Of a DNA stretch of 64,000 nucleotides, positions 36,401 to 44,421 are shown piece by piece (position 1 is the first letter of the stretch; each line of letters opens with the position of its first letter). The notes under the pieces are model-generated. The model was not told the DNA's origin. It searched no databases and was given only the letters and a program-made list of their open reading frames with translations. This stretch comes from Chryseobacterium wanjuense (lineage in GTDB: Bacteria; Bacteroidota; Bacteroidia; Flavobacteriales; Weeksellaceae). The position numbers were made by a program, and so were the translations under genes. The stretch covers positions 1 to 64,000 of the forward strand of contig NZ_FOIU01000004.1 in the NCBI RefSeq assembly GCF_900111495.1, in the 5' to 3' direction.

Positions 36401-36814
36401 TATTCTTTGTTTAATTCTATCTAATGGTGAATTTTCCGGCACATTTTCGGAATAGATTTTTTCTGGCCCATAAACAGTTGAGGCATTTAAAAGTGGAGAT
36501 GTATAAATAGCTCCGTTTTGTGTTCCACTTTGAGGAACCGGAAGATAATTTTTAATTTGTCTGCCGAATGCATCATACTCGAAATGCGTAACAACATCTT
36601 TTTCGGTTGGTGATGCTTTTACTCCGACAGTTTGTTTTGATCTTCCTAAACCATCAAAATAATTAATGGTTTCAGTGTTTTTTACACAGTCAGCATCGAA
36701 GCAAGTTTTTTCTGATATATAGTTTTCTGTATTGCTTGCCTGTGCTATTAAAGTGTTGCTCACAAGTAATACGGAAAGAACTGTGGTTATTTTTTCTGTT
36801 ATATATTTTTTCAT
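33485..36814 (-). CDS. RHS-repeat secreted protein with lipase-like C-terminal tip
   Basis: Protein of 1109 aa with a signal peptide (ends near LIAQA) and an N-terminal DUF6443-type segment (NYFDGLGRSKQTVGV, FEYDAFGRQIKNYLPVPQ). Many YD repeats follow (YDKFGRVAITG, YDVRGWLTKI, YKYDGLNRLIYG) up to the conserved RHS core end WRNYDPSIGRFFNVDPLSEK near residue 890. The last about 195 residues are unrelated to RHS: they contain VVVVQGHSGD, the nucleophile elbow GHSLGGD with Ser at about 1007, DIMDFY and a late HAPKSTHKS, giving a possible Ser-Asp-His triad of an alpha/beta hydrolase. This is the layout of polymorphic toxins with a variable tip. It lies 10 bp behind its YD-repeat partner. Confidence 0.85.
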   Translation of the reverse strand: MKKYITEKITTVLSVLLVSNTLIAQASNTENYISEKTCFDADCVKNTETINYFDGLGRSKQTVGVKASPTEKDVVTHFEYDAFGRQIKNYLPVPQSGTQNGAIYTSPLLNASTVYGPEKIYSENVPENSPLDRIKQRIQFGNDWTSHPENYTYGANTVADGVRKFTTSTTWENNATKSTLGTAGNYIANQLSKETVIDEDGYSTIEFTNTNGQLILERREITVGDYVDTYYVYNEYDQLVFIIPSQANIYSDLVTNTTRQADLCYQYKYDGRYRMVEKKLPGKGWEFILYDKQDRVVATQDANLRAQGRWLYTKYDKFGRVAITGIGTGATTRLAEQNIVDGLNSNNVERTGSSVFNREGMDVYYNNQDSTYPNSTKWFKILTLNYYDQYPAYDFNPTFPTSILGEPTLTQNEVSENVSTKSLPVLNLIKNIEDDRWTKKYTYYDKKGRVIGLNTINYLDGYTRLENELDFIGQTKQTKTFHKRSTTDTEVVIKEDFEYDNLKRLKKHWHQVNNGIPELLTDNTYNERSLLSNQKLGNNLQSIDYEYDVRGWLTKINDPANLGGKLFGYKIKYHNPDPLLGIQEAKYNGNISEVDWKTATDGILKRYTYKYDGLNRLIYGKSYQPLSTTLNIDYYEDIEYDNNGNIANLVRGKKGTGNTSITEVIDNLTYNYEGNKLITITDETGNTSGYPGGGNIITYDTSGNMTSMLDKRIKQIDYNFLNLPNSIQMNAAIGVGYTLNHIYRADGVKHQKQYMRGSTFITTDYLDGFQYEHSSLLPTTPDLKFVPTTEGYYSFENNKYIYQYKDQVGNIRVSFYKDTNGNAVIDDAVDFYPFGLEHGTIATSIVTPSYKYSFQGQEKQIHTGWSSFKWRNYDPSIGRFFNVDPLSEKYAYQSHYNFSENRVIDARELEGLEAVDFRKNDGYKNLVVVVQGHSGDTVKGHTQARNRGDGSVDKNGLGALNQLSSKDTRVVIFDSSQNENTKDDINSTISSFNKNHPDGDVTAVGHSLGGDNLIEKTNENKDLKINLMITLDIMDFYSDTTIKSKNVSKVMNYYQTKDFYGGEKVTVSEDNKKTKVTNIHAPKSTHKSIDNDLSKKIVKTVKDEINKPK

Positions 36815-36824
36815 GATTTGCTTT

Positions 36825-39800
36825 TTAAGGTTTATAGTTATACTTAAATTCTTTCAACAATTTTCCATTGACATCCTCTATTCTTTCCAGTCTGCTATTG
36901 CTGTCATACTTATAAACCTCTTTAACTCCTGATGGCGGGGTAATGCTTCTTACACCAATAACTGGATCATAAGAATAGGTTGTGATCTGATACCCTAAAA
37001 GTGCCGGATTTTTTCTAAAAATATTTAAGGCTTCTACCATTGCTGTTTCCGTTTGGTCTGAGGTCATTCCGGCTGGCGGCATAAAATCATTTTCCGACGC
37101 AGTAAGTATACCTGTAATATAGGGTTGTACTTGGTCATAGGTAGCACCTTCAATTTTTGCAATAGGTTGTGTTTTGCTATAACCCCATATAATGGTTGTA
37201 GGAACATCATCTTTGGTGGTGAACTGAACTACATTTCCATCAGTATCATACTTATCATAAGTAATTTCTGTACTTGGCGCAATGTTTTGCGGATCAAAAT
37301 AAGTTTCCGACAGAGGTAACAGTAAATTCCCAGTTTGTGTTGTTGGCAAAGATGTTGGATACACTGTTTCCGTTTTTGAAAGAACAATATTGTTCTTTTT
37401 TATTTCTTGTCCAACAGGAACCCCAACCATATAAGCATTAAGCATTGCCGTATTATTTGTATCGGATGCATATTTATAATTCGTTACATAAATAGTGCCG
37501 TCACTTTGGGTTTTCCATGTTGAGGTTGGGGTATTGTAAGTATAATTATAAAAGTTTTGTACTGTCGATTCTACATTTTCAAAAACTGTTTTCTTTTGAG
37601 ATAAGAAGCTTGAATTAAAATTTATATTATGAGCATCTAATAAAGCTCCATAGGAGACACCTCCTGCATTGCTCCAAGGCCCCCATGCTTGTACCTGTCC
37701 AAATTGTTTTGAATTAAATGCATACGCTCTTAAATAATCAGTCTGTTGAGTGTAAGTATATGTAGTTTCACTTATTTTATTAGTATCGGAATAAACTATC
37801 TCTTTTAATGGCTTACCCCTCATTAGTGAGTATGATAAATACGGAAGTTGTTTAAATAATATAGGAGATAGCCAGCCATAATACCTATTTCCAGATTTAT
37901 CTTTGTAGTCGGTTTGCTCCAAGTTCGTATAATAAGTCTCTTTTTTTCCTCCATTATCATCTATCTCTGTGACCTTACTGTACCCGATAGAATTGTCTTC
38001 ATTTTTTAAACTTTGAAACGAATTGTAATTAAACTCCCAGAAGCTCAAATTTACAGATGGCTCATATCCATCTAATAAATATATAGGTTTGTACGGAAGT
38101 ACTCCACTAGAAGTAATACCATCATCATTTAAATAAGAATATGTCTTATTAATACAATTGTTATTCTCATTACATGATTTAATTTTCTTGATCCTTAAAC
38201 CACCGGCAATCTCATTAGTACTTGTTGGGTATATTTTGAGGTATGTTTCGTTTATATCCTTATCTCCATATTTAGAGTAATCATTTAGTTCATATTCAAA
38301 GGTTGTAGTTCCTCCTGTTGGATAAGTAATCTGTTCAAGGGTTTGAGCCTTACTCAAGTTTAAATTAGGAACTTTGTAAGTGGGATATACATTTAAAAAT
38401 ATATTTTTCATTTGATCCTGAGGAACATTCAAATTGACGTTGGATTCATAAAAACTTGTTCCGTTATAATATCCCCAATGGTCAGTGGCGTCAGATATAT
38501 ATTTGGGGAGTTTTTGGGAGTTATATGCGAAATTATATTTTTCAATAGTATTAATTGTTACATTATTCAGCATAAGCCTGTCAGTAGGATCATTATTATA
38601 ATTAAAAACTATATTTTTAATTATTTTTCCGGCCTTATCTGTAACTGTTACATTGTCTAATTTATACCAATGTTTAAAATTATAGTAGGCTGAAATATGA
38701 TGTGTGTAGGGTGGAACCCATTCATTCGTTGGTACATCAAACTGTTCATATTCTTTTTGATTGGCTAGAGATCTGTTAAGATTAACGATAAAGTCCTCAC
38801 CTTCAACTTTCTTTAAAAAAACATTATTCAATCTGTTAGAATGCAATGCCAACAAATTACCAGAAGACGCTGAGTTTCCAATAGATCCGGAACTTGAGCC
38901 TTGAGAATAATATGATCTATTTCCACTTCTATTTACTACAAATACACTTCGCTCATCACGTTCGTAAGTAAATTTTGTGCTTTTCCCAGTAGGGTAAATT
39001 ATTTCTTTTATGTTCCAGGCTGAAGGAACGATATGAGGATTAAAACTCAGATCAACTGTTTCAGGATTTGAAGAAAACTCTATTGCCGTATCATCCAAGC
39101 CGAAAATATATTTTGTGCCATCGTCTGTAGTAACAGCAAATCCATATAACATTCTTTTAAGATTATGTGAGGTTGTACCAATGTAACTTGAACCTAATAT
39201 TGTTTTTTCTGGTAAAACATAATCAAATTTATATTGATGTTCTATTTTTAATGTACGCCCATCTCTAGTTCTCCCAATCCATTTTCCTTTTTCATTAAGG
39301 TAAAAACTTCCGGTCAGACCACCAACATTAACTATAAACTCATCTGGATTTGGTACAACATTAGGTTCAGACTGCAATATCACTTGTAAATTAGCACTAT
39401 AATAATTTTGCAAAGCGGACTGGCTGTCCCAATTAGAATTGTCCAAGGTAGAATAATTATCCAAATATGAATATCTATTGTTGGGAACTACACCGCTAAC
39501 ATATACTTCATCTACTCCTCCGTTAACTATTCTTGTAATTGAACCTCCAATATCCAGGTTCCAACCTAATCCAACCCATGTAGGAACTGTTGATGGTTTT
39601 ACAGATTTTACATTGTAACTAAGGGACATTGTAAAATTGCTTTCGCCATGTTCTTCATTAAACAAAGGGACATTAATTATGGGAACTCCTCTGTACATAT
39701 TGATCGGATATTTGCCTGCAACTGCAAATGGTGTGGAATTAGGACTTTGCGGGAAGAAATTTCCTCCAAAGTTTTGGTAGTTTTGTATTCCTTGTGCATT

Positions 39801-39848
39801 AAGTAGCGATGCCAGTAATGCAGAGACTAATATTAATCTTTTTTTCAT
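36825..39848 (-). CDS. Secreted YD-repeat partner protein of the RHS gene
   Basis: Protein of 1007 aa with a signal peptide (MKKRLILVSALLASLLNAQ). The N-terminal region (FGGNFFPQSPNSTPFAVAGK, VPLFNEEHGESNFTMSLSYN, PTWVGLGWNLDIGGSITRIV) resembles the start of SpvB/TcB-like and other RHS-associated secreted proteins. The C-terminal part has YD-type repeats (TYSYDPVIGVRSI, VYKYDSNSRLERIEDVNG). It has no toxin-like tip. Gene order (this protein, then the RHS toxin, spaced by 10 bp) matches the split-cage arrangement of TcB and TcC in toxin complexes. A joint shell is an inference; no TcA-like gene is present. Confidence 0.75.
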   Translation of the reverse strand: MKKRLILVSALLASLLNAQGIQNYQNFGGNFFPQSPNSTPFAVAGKYPINMYRGVPIINVPLFNEEHGESNFTMSLSYNVKSVKPSTVPTWVGLGWNLDIGGSITRIVNGGVDEVYVSGVVPNNRYSYLDNYSTLDNSNWDSQSALQNYYSANLQVILQSEPNVVPNPDEFIVNVGGLTGSFYLNEKGKWIGRTRDGRTLKIEHQYKFDYVLPEKTILGSSYIGTTSHNLKRMLYGFAVTTDDGTKYIFGLDDTAIEFSSNPETVDLSFNPHIVPSAWNIKEIIYPTGKSTKFTYERDERSVFVVNRSGNRSYYSQGSSSGSIGNSASSGNLLALHSNRLNNVFLKKVEGEDFIVNLNRSLANQKEYEQFDVPTNEWVPPYTHHISAYYNFKHWYKLDNVTVTDKAGKIIKNIVFNYNNDPTDRLMLNNVTINTIEKYNFAYNSQKLPKYISDATDHWGYYNGTSFYESNVNLNVPQDQMKNIFLNVYPTYKVPNLNLSKAQTLEQITYPTGGTTTFEYELNDYSKYGDKDINETYLKIYPTSTNEIAGGLRIKKIKSCNENNNCINKTYSYLNDDGITSSGVLPYKPIYLLDGYEPSVNLSFWEFNYNSFQSLKNEDNSIGYSKVTEIDDNGGKKETYYTNLEQTDYKDKSGNRYYGWLSPILFKQLPYLSYSLMRGKPLKEIVYSDTNKISETTYTYTQQTDYLRAYAFNSKQFGQVQAWGPWSNAGGVSYGALLDAHNINFNSSFLSQKKTVFENVESTVQNFYNYTYNTPTSTWKTQSDGTIYVTNYKYASDTNNTAMLNAYMVGVPVGQEIKKNNIVLSKTETVYPTSLPTTQTGNLLLPLSETYFDPQNIAPSTEITYDKYDTDGNVVQFTTKDDVPTTIIWGYSKTQPIAKIEGATYDQVQPYITGILTASENDFMPPAGMTSDQTETAMVEALNIFRKNPALLGYQITTYSYDPVIGVRSITPPSGVKEVYKYDSNSRLERIEDVNGKLLKEFKYNYKP

Positions 39849-39852
39849 CTTT

Positions 39853-41421
39853 CTATTTCTTTATTAATTTGGAGTTAGCCGTTTTATTGGTATCAGTTTT
39901 TATAGTGATGAGATAAGCCCCCTGAATCAAAGCTTGAGTATTAATCTTCGTCACTTTATTCTTAGTTTTCAGACTTTGCAACTGTCTTCCTCCCATATCA
40001 TACAAAACAATATCAGCTTCTTTAAAATCAAAACCAATTTCTATATAAGCATAGTCTGTCACCGGATTCGGATAGATCTTAATATCCTGTTTTTCGATCA
40101 ACTGATCAATCTGCTTATCACCCAGTTTTACAATCTTCCAGTTTTCCTTTCCAAGTTCCTCTGCGCTGGTGCCTGCTAAAATAATCGAACCGTCTTTGTT
40201 GAGTTTAATATCAGACAATCTTTCCTCTTTCTTTCTGGATTCTCCTTTTACATGTTTTCTCCATTGCTCATTACCATTTTGATCTAAGTACAACATCCAA
40301 AAAGTTTCATCGTCATTTTCAATCCTTCCTTCTGCCTGAGTATAGCCGCCTAACAAAATTCCTTTTGACTTCCCGCTTCCATCTTCCATCATCCCGCTTA
40401 TCCCACTCATTCCCATTAAAACATCCCTGTTTTTGAAATTGTAAGATTTCTGCCAGATTTCTTCACCTCTTTCATCGAGTGAAATCAACCATAAATCTGT
40501 TCCTTCTTCGATTCCTACAGATTTATTGCCTGATCTTTCAGATCTCGATTCTCCGCCAATTAAATATCCGGTTGATGTTAAAGCCAACGTTCTCAAATGA
40601 TCATCACCTTTTCCTCCAAAGTTCTTTTCCCATTCAACTTTTCCATCTTTTGAAAGCTTAATGATCCAATAATCACCTTCACCAAAGTTTTCTGTCTTCT
40701 TTGATCCTTCTTGATTACTTCTGGAATAAATTCCGAGTAAAGCTCCACCATCCTTTGTTGGAATCATTTTTTCAACTTCATCGAGTCCTTTTCCTCCTAA
40801 AGTAAGTTGTGATAGCTCTTTTCCGTTTTTATCCAGTCTTACAATGAGAACATCCTTTGAGCCGTAACCCTTCATTTTAGAGTCCTGAGCGGAGACGAAG
40901 GATCCGGCCACAAAAAATCCGAAATCTGTGGTTTGAATAACAGCTCTTGCTTCCTCGTCAGAAGCTCCACCAATGGTTTTCTGCCACAATTCATCCCCGA
41001 ATTCATTGAGTCTAATCAGCCAAATATCTGTTCCTCCTTTAGAATCGTCTTTTTTATCCAATCCTTTTCCTGAATAAGAAGTTCCTGCTGCTAAAAATCC
41101 TCCTTCCTGAGTAGCAACAGTAGCCGACAAAAAATCATGATTCTGTCCTGAGAAATATTTCTCCCAGACTTCTTCTCCTTGCTGGTTTAATTTTATAAAA
41201 TGATAGTCGTAACCGTTATTCTGCTTACTTCCAGCTCCTATCTTCTGGCCTCCAGCCTGAATCGAGCTTCCTGAAATAAGATATTGCTGATCGATAGTTG
41301 TCGTAACCTGACTTAGAAAATCCTGTGTCGAGGATTTAATGTCTTTCTGCCAGACTACTTCCTGAGCAGATGTACTCAGAATTGTGCACAAGAAAAGTGC
41401 ACCTGTGTAGTTTTTTTTCAT
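39853..41421 (-). CDS. T9SS type A sorted protein with propeller-like repeats
   Basis: Secreted 522-aa protein. After the signal peptide (ends near STSAQ) there are about six repeats of a blade-like unit around W-L-I-R/K-L-D-x-x-G-x-x-x-W-x-K (WLIRLNEFGDELWQKTIGG, YWIIKLSKDGKVEWEKNFGG). Each is followed by a GG/G-x-S segment, which suggests a beta-propeller. The C-terminus is a type A T9SS sorting domain (IKIYPNPVTDYAYIEI ... GAYLITIKTD), so the protein should cross the outer membrane and be attached to or released from the surface. It is the first gene of the RHS operon, 4 bp before the next start. Confidence 0.85.
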   Translation of the reverse strand: MKKNYTGALFLCTILSTSAQEVVWQKDIKSSTQDFLSQVTTTIDQQYLISGSSIQAGGQKIGAGSKQNNGYDYHFIKLNQQGEEVWEKYFSGQNHDFLSATVATQEGGFLAAGTSYSGKGLDKKDDSKGGTDIWLIRLNEFGDELWQKTIGGASDEEARAVIQTTDFGFFVAGSFVSAQDSKMKGYGSKDVLIVRLDKNGKELSQLTLGGKGLDEVEKMIPTKDGGALLGIYSRSNQEGSKKTENFGEGDYWIIKLSKDGKVEWEKNFGGKGDDHLRTLALTSTGYLIGGESRSERSGNKSVGIEEGTDLWLISLDERGEEIWQKSYNFKNRDVLMGMSGISGMMEDGSGKSKGILLGGYTQAEGRIENDDETFWMLYLDQNGNEQWRKHVKGESRKKEERLSDIKLNKDGSIILAGTSAEELGKENWKIVKLGDKQIDQLIEKQDIKIYPNPVTDYAYIEIGFDFKEADIVLYDMGGRQLQSLKTKNKVTKINTQALIQGAYLITIKTDTNKTANSKLIKK

Positions 41422-41643
41422 ATTATAGTTATTGAAGTTGCGAACTTATATTATTTGTTCTTATTATACAATAGGTAAAAGCCCCATACTTGATAATACT
41501 TTAATGGAAACAATTTTATTGTATCATTTTAAATTTAATTCTATACTTTACAATTACTGCAAATATATAATTGCAAAGCGACAGAACTTGTCATATTATT
41601 AATCGAGTTTTTCTGTTAATACAAATACCTATAATATTAAAAC

Positions 41644-41672
41644 AAAAACCTCCGGAAAAACTCCAGAGGCTT
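41644..41672 (-). terminator. Terminator after the T9SS protein at 41710
   Basis: On the minus strand CCTCTGGA pairs with TCCGGAGG (one G-T pair) and TTTTTGTTTT follows. The remaining DNA to 41421 is AT-rich and must hold the RHS-operon promoter; no exact consensus was found there. Confidence 0.8.
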
Positions 41673-41709
41673 TCAATATAATTGTAAATTTATAGAGACA
41701 TTGTGTGTT

Positions 41710-42411
41710 TTATTTTTTCACGAACTTAAATTCATGAGTCTGGAAGTTTTTGGTATTAATTTTTAGCAAATAAATACCGGAAGTAAGTTGAGAAACATTG
41801 ATTTTTTGGTCAAATACTTCTGATTTTACAAGCTGTCCGGCCATATTATAAATCTGAACAGACTGCCCATTATCAATACCCGAAATGCGGATCACATCAG
41901 CAACAGGATTCGGGAAAATCTGAATTTTAGAATCAGCTTTCACATCCGAAACGGCAAGAGATGTACTGTGGACATCACCGGTCATCGTGGAGTTTGAAGG
42001 AGTAAGGTTTCCTCCACATCCTCCTGCAGGCTGGGTAACAGCTGTATTTTCAACCCATGTTCCAAAGGTAATGGAAGGTGGATTTCCTACAAAATTATTA
42101 TTTCCTGTAGAGTTGTAATAGATTAAAAGAGGATTGGTGAAAGTTCCGTAGCCTTCATCAGCAAGAAATTCCCATCTTGTCAGGGCATTGTTCCACTGAA
42201 TCTTAAATTCACATATTCCTAACCCACTGCAAGATTGCTGATCGTTGATGGGTGTTGTCATGTAAATATTCTTGTTGTAAGCATCTACTCCTATTTTATT
42301 GAAGATAAATGTGTTATCGGCGTCAAACAAATTATGACATCCATTAAAGGTAATGGTTTGTGCAAATGCCGAACTCCCCAGAGCCAGGCATAATAAGTAT
42401 AAACTTTTCAT
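41710..42411 (-). CDS. T9SS type A sorting domain protein
   Basis: Secreted 233-aa protein; the signal peptide ends near SAFAQ. The N-terminal 125 residues are an unrecognised beta-rich domain with paired cysteines (GCHNLF, SCSGLGICEF) and tryptophans (WNNALTRWEF). It carries a type A sorting domain at about 160-233 (IQIFPNPVADVIRIS, VQIYNMAGQLVKS, LTSGIYLLKI). It begins 4 bp after the stop of the tail-collar gene, so the two are co-translated and probably function together at the surface. Function unknown. Confidence 0.82.
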   Translation of the reverse strand: MKSLYLLCLALGSSAFAQTITFNGCHNLFDADNTFIFNKIGVDAYNKNIYMTTPINDQQSCSGLGICEFKIQWNNALTRWEFLADEGYGTFTNPLLIYYNSTGNNNFVGNPPSITFGTWVENTAVTQPAGGCGGNLTPSNSTMTGDVHSTSLAVSDVKADSKIQIFPNPVADVIRISGIDNGQSVQIYNMAGQLVKSEVFDQKINVSQLTSGIYLLKINTKNFQTHEFKFVKK

Positions 42412-42415
42412 ATGT

Positions 42416-43009
42416 TTAGAATTGTGATGGATAGACTCCCACTAGAGAAATAATACATTTCAATGTAACAAATGGCGGTCTGTTTTCATGAGGCTGAGTT
42501 CCTCCTGTAGGATTTACCATTGTAGATTTCATTGTTGTATTTGCGGTTGCGTCAGAATATTCTTTGTCCAATCCTTTTGTATCGGCGGGAAGATTATTGG
42601 TCGGAGTATTCTGATTTCCTTCTGCAGTTACTGCATTTACGGTATGCGAGTGAGCAGGCATTTGTGTTACCAGTAAAGTCACACTTTCTGCTCCGCCGGT
42701 TTGCCCCATTGTATAGTTGGTAGCGCCTCCGGGAGCCTGACCTTCATGTACAAGTACTCTTCCTCTCATATCCGGCAATGCGAAGGTGGTTGTTCCGTTT
42801 CCGCCGTATGTAGTTCCTAAAAGAGAAAATAATGCCTGATTTTGAGCGATGGATAATAATTGTCCGTTACAAGCAGCCCAGTTTTTCGGAACGAAATTGT
42901 AAGGTACGAATGCGATTTGTCCAAGATAAGGGTCAGAAGCCTGTGCTTTTAGAGAAGGTGCTAATGCATAGCTGATCAGCAGCGTGCATGCTAATGCTAG
43001 TTTTTTCAT
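42416..43009 (-). CDS. Exported phage tail-collar domain protein
   Basis: Protein of 197 aa with a signal peptide (ends near SLKAQ) and a tail-collar (microcystin-dependent protein-like) domain: YLGQIAFVPYNFVPKNWAAC, NQALFSLLGTTYGGNGTTTF, LPDMRGR, then MPAHSHTV and a final NRPPFVTLKCIIS. These are the hallmarks of the short tail-fibre fold. Tail-collar proteins without a phage are widespread in Bacteroidota and are thought to be surface or secreted proteins. No phage genes are nearby, and the signal peptide argues against a virion protein. Confidence 0.9.
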   Translation of the reverse strand: MKKLALACTLLISYALAPSLKAQASDPYLGQIAFVPYNFVPKNWAACNGQLLSIAQNQALFSLLGTTYGGNGTTTFALPDMRGRVLVHEGQAPGGATNYTMGQTGGAESVTLLVTQMPAHSHTVNAVTAEGNQNTPTNNLPADTKGLDKEYSDATANTTMKSTMVNPTGGTQPHENRPPFVTLKCIISLVGVYPSQF

Positions 43010-43075
43010 GATGTTAGTTTTAGTTTAGGTTATGCCAAAGGTAAAAAATATTTAATATATTTTGATTATAAAAAT

Positions 43076-43104
43076 AAAAAACCTTTCAGAATTAACTGAA
43101 AGGT
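43076..43104 (-). terminator. Terminator after the DUF4407 gene
   Basis: On the minus strand ACCTTTCAG pairs with CTGAAAGGT around a 6-base loop and is followed by a T tract. Confidence 0.85.
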
Positions 43105-43127
43105 AAACTTATCTTAATGTAAATGAA

Positions 43128-44198
43128 TTATTTGTGTAAATTATCTTTAAAATCATCAATCCTGAAATCGGTGAGTGCGTTTCCTTTTTCGATCTTCTCT
43201 TTGGAGTAGAGACGGAAGTCGTTTTCTGTTTTTTCTAAAAGATAATCGTAAGGTCCGACGTGGGAAATTAATTTAACCAAAACCGGCGAAATCTCCAGAC
43301 AAATAAAAAGTCCCATAATAAAAGCTGCAGCCAAGCCAATAATCGCCGAATTTTTTCCTAATTCATCCAATGCCTGCAATCTCGCTGCAAAACCATTGAA
43401 TTTATCTTCAAAGGTTTCCGTAGATTTTCTTTCGGTTTCGAGATTGGTGTATACTTTTGAGATTTCTTTGTCTAAATATTCCAGTCTGGGAGCGACCTGT
43501 TTTTGGTAAGTTTCCAGATCCTGTCTTCTTTGTTCTTTCAGTTCCTGTTTACGTTTCGCATTGGGTCCAAAACCTTCTTTACCACTCGTTAACCCCGATT
43601 GTTTTCCTAAAATTTCTTTCTCAAGCTCCACTGCCGCAGAATCATAAGATTTTTGGTATTGAGCGATTTTGTCCGAAATCTGTTTTTTCTCTGTTTCAAA
43701 AGGCCCGCTCTGCTGAAGAATTCTTCCGTTCATTTCGCCCTGAAGCTGTTTTTTATTCCTTTGAATGATGGTATTTAATTGTTTATTGACCTCTTTTTCA
43801 AAAATTTTAAGCTCTAAAGGTTTAGAAATAATAATTCCCAGAAAAGTAGCCAGAACCAAACGAGGAATGGCCATTAAAATCTGATTTCCCCACGTTCCTG
43901 TTTTCTTGATGGAAGAAACAATGTAACGGTCTAGGTTAAAGATCATTAATCCCCACAAAATTCCGAAGCCGATAGAAGCCCAGATATTGTCGAACACCGT
44001 ATACATCGCATAACCTGCAGAAAGTGTAGCAAAAACGGCGGTAAAGAGAACAATGCCTCCGATACCCGAAAATTTGTTCCATTCGCTTGGGGTTTTCCTC
44101 AAAATATGAATGTTTCCTCCGGAACAGACCATCAGAAATTTTTGGAACCAATTTATTTTATGATTCACCTGATTTATAGTTGGTTGGTTATTTTTCAT
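43128..44198 (-). CDS. DUF4407 membrane protein
   Basis: Membrane protein of 356 aa from the ATG at 44198; the longer frame would start with TTG. Four transmembrane segments are visible: two early (IGGIVLFTAVFATLSAGYAM, IGFGILWGLMIFNLDRYIV), one at about 112-130 (PRLVLATFLGIIIS) and one near 290 (IIGLAAAFIMGLFICLEI). A long basic/acidic coiled-coil region lies between the third and fourth (about 140-280). The FNLDRYIVSSIKK motif after the second helix is typical of DUF4407. Function unknown; it stands alone between terminators. Confidence 0.9.
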   Translation of the reverse strand: MKNNQPTINQVNHKINWFQKFLMVCSGGNIHILRKTPSEWNKFSGIGGIVLFTAVFATLSAGYAMYTVFDNIWASIGFGILWGLMIFNLDRYIVSSIKKTGTWGNQILMAIPRLVLATFLGIIISKPLELKIFEKEVNKQLNTIIQRNKKQLQGEMNGRILQQSGPFETEKKQISDKIAQYQKSYDSAAVELEKEILGKQSGLTSGKEGFGPNAKRKQELKEQRRQDLETYQKQVAPRLEYLDKEISKVYTNLETERKSTETFEDKFNGFAARLQALDELGKNSAIIGLAAAFIMGLFICLEISPVLVKLISHVGPYDYLLEKTENDFRLYSKEKIEKGNALTDFRIDDFKDNLHK

Positions 44199-44421
44199 GA
44201 TAGAAAATTTATACAAAGGTAATACTAAAAATTATACCAATGTTTAAGATAGTATTATGTTTTACCAAGTAAGTTGTTGTTGTTTTTGAAAAGATATTGA
44301 AAATCAACCAATTATAGTTGTAAATTTTAAAAAAATAAATTTTAAATATTTTATTAAATAATTATAAAATAAGTTTTAAAATTAATATATTCGCGTTGAT
44401 TTTAATAAAAAAACAAAAATA

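Noticed and set aside
33485..36814. RHS protein as a type VI secretion effector
   Set aside because: It has a Sec signal peptide, no PAAR or VgrG domain, and no T6SS genes in the window.
42416..43009. Prophage remnant
   Set aside because: The tail-collar protein has a signal peptide and no other phage gene is nearby.
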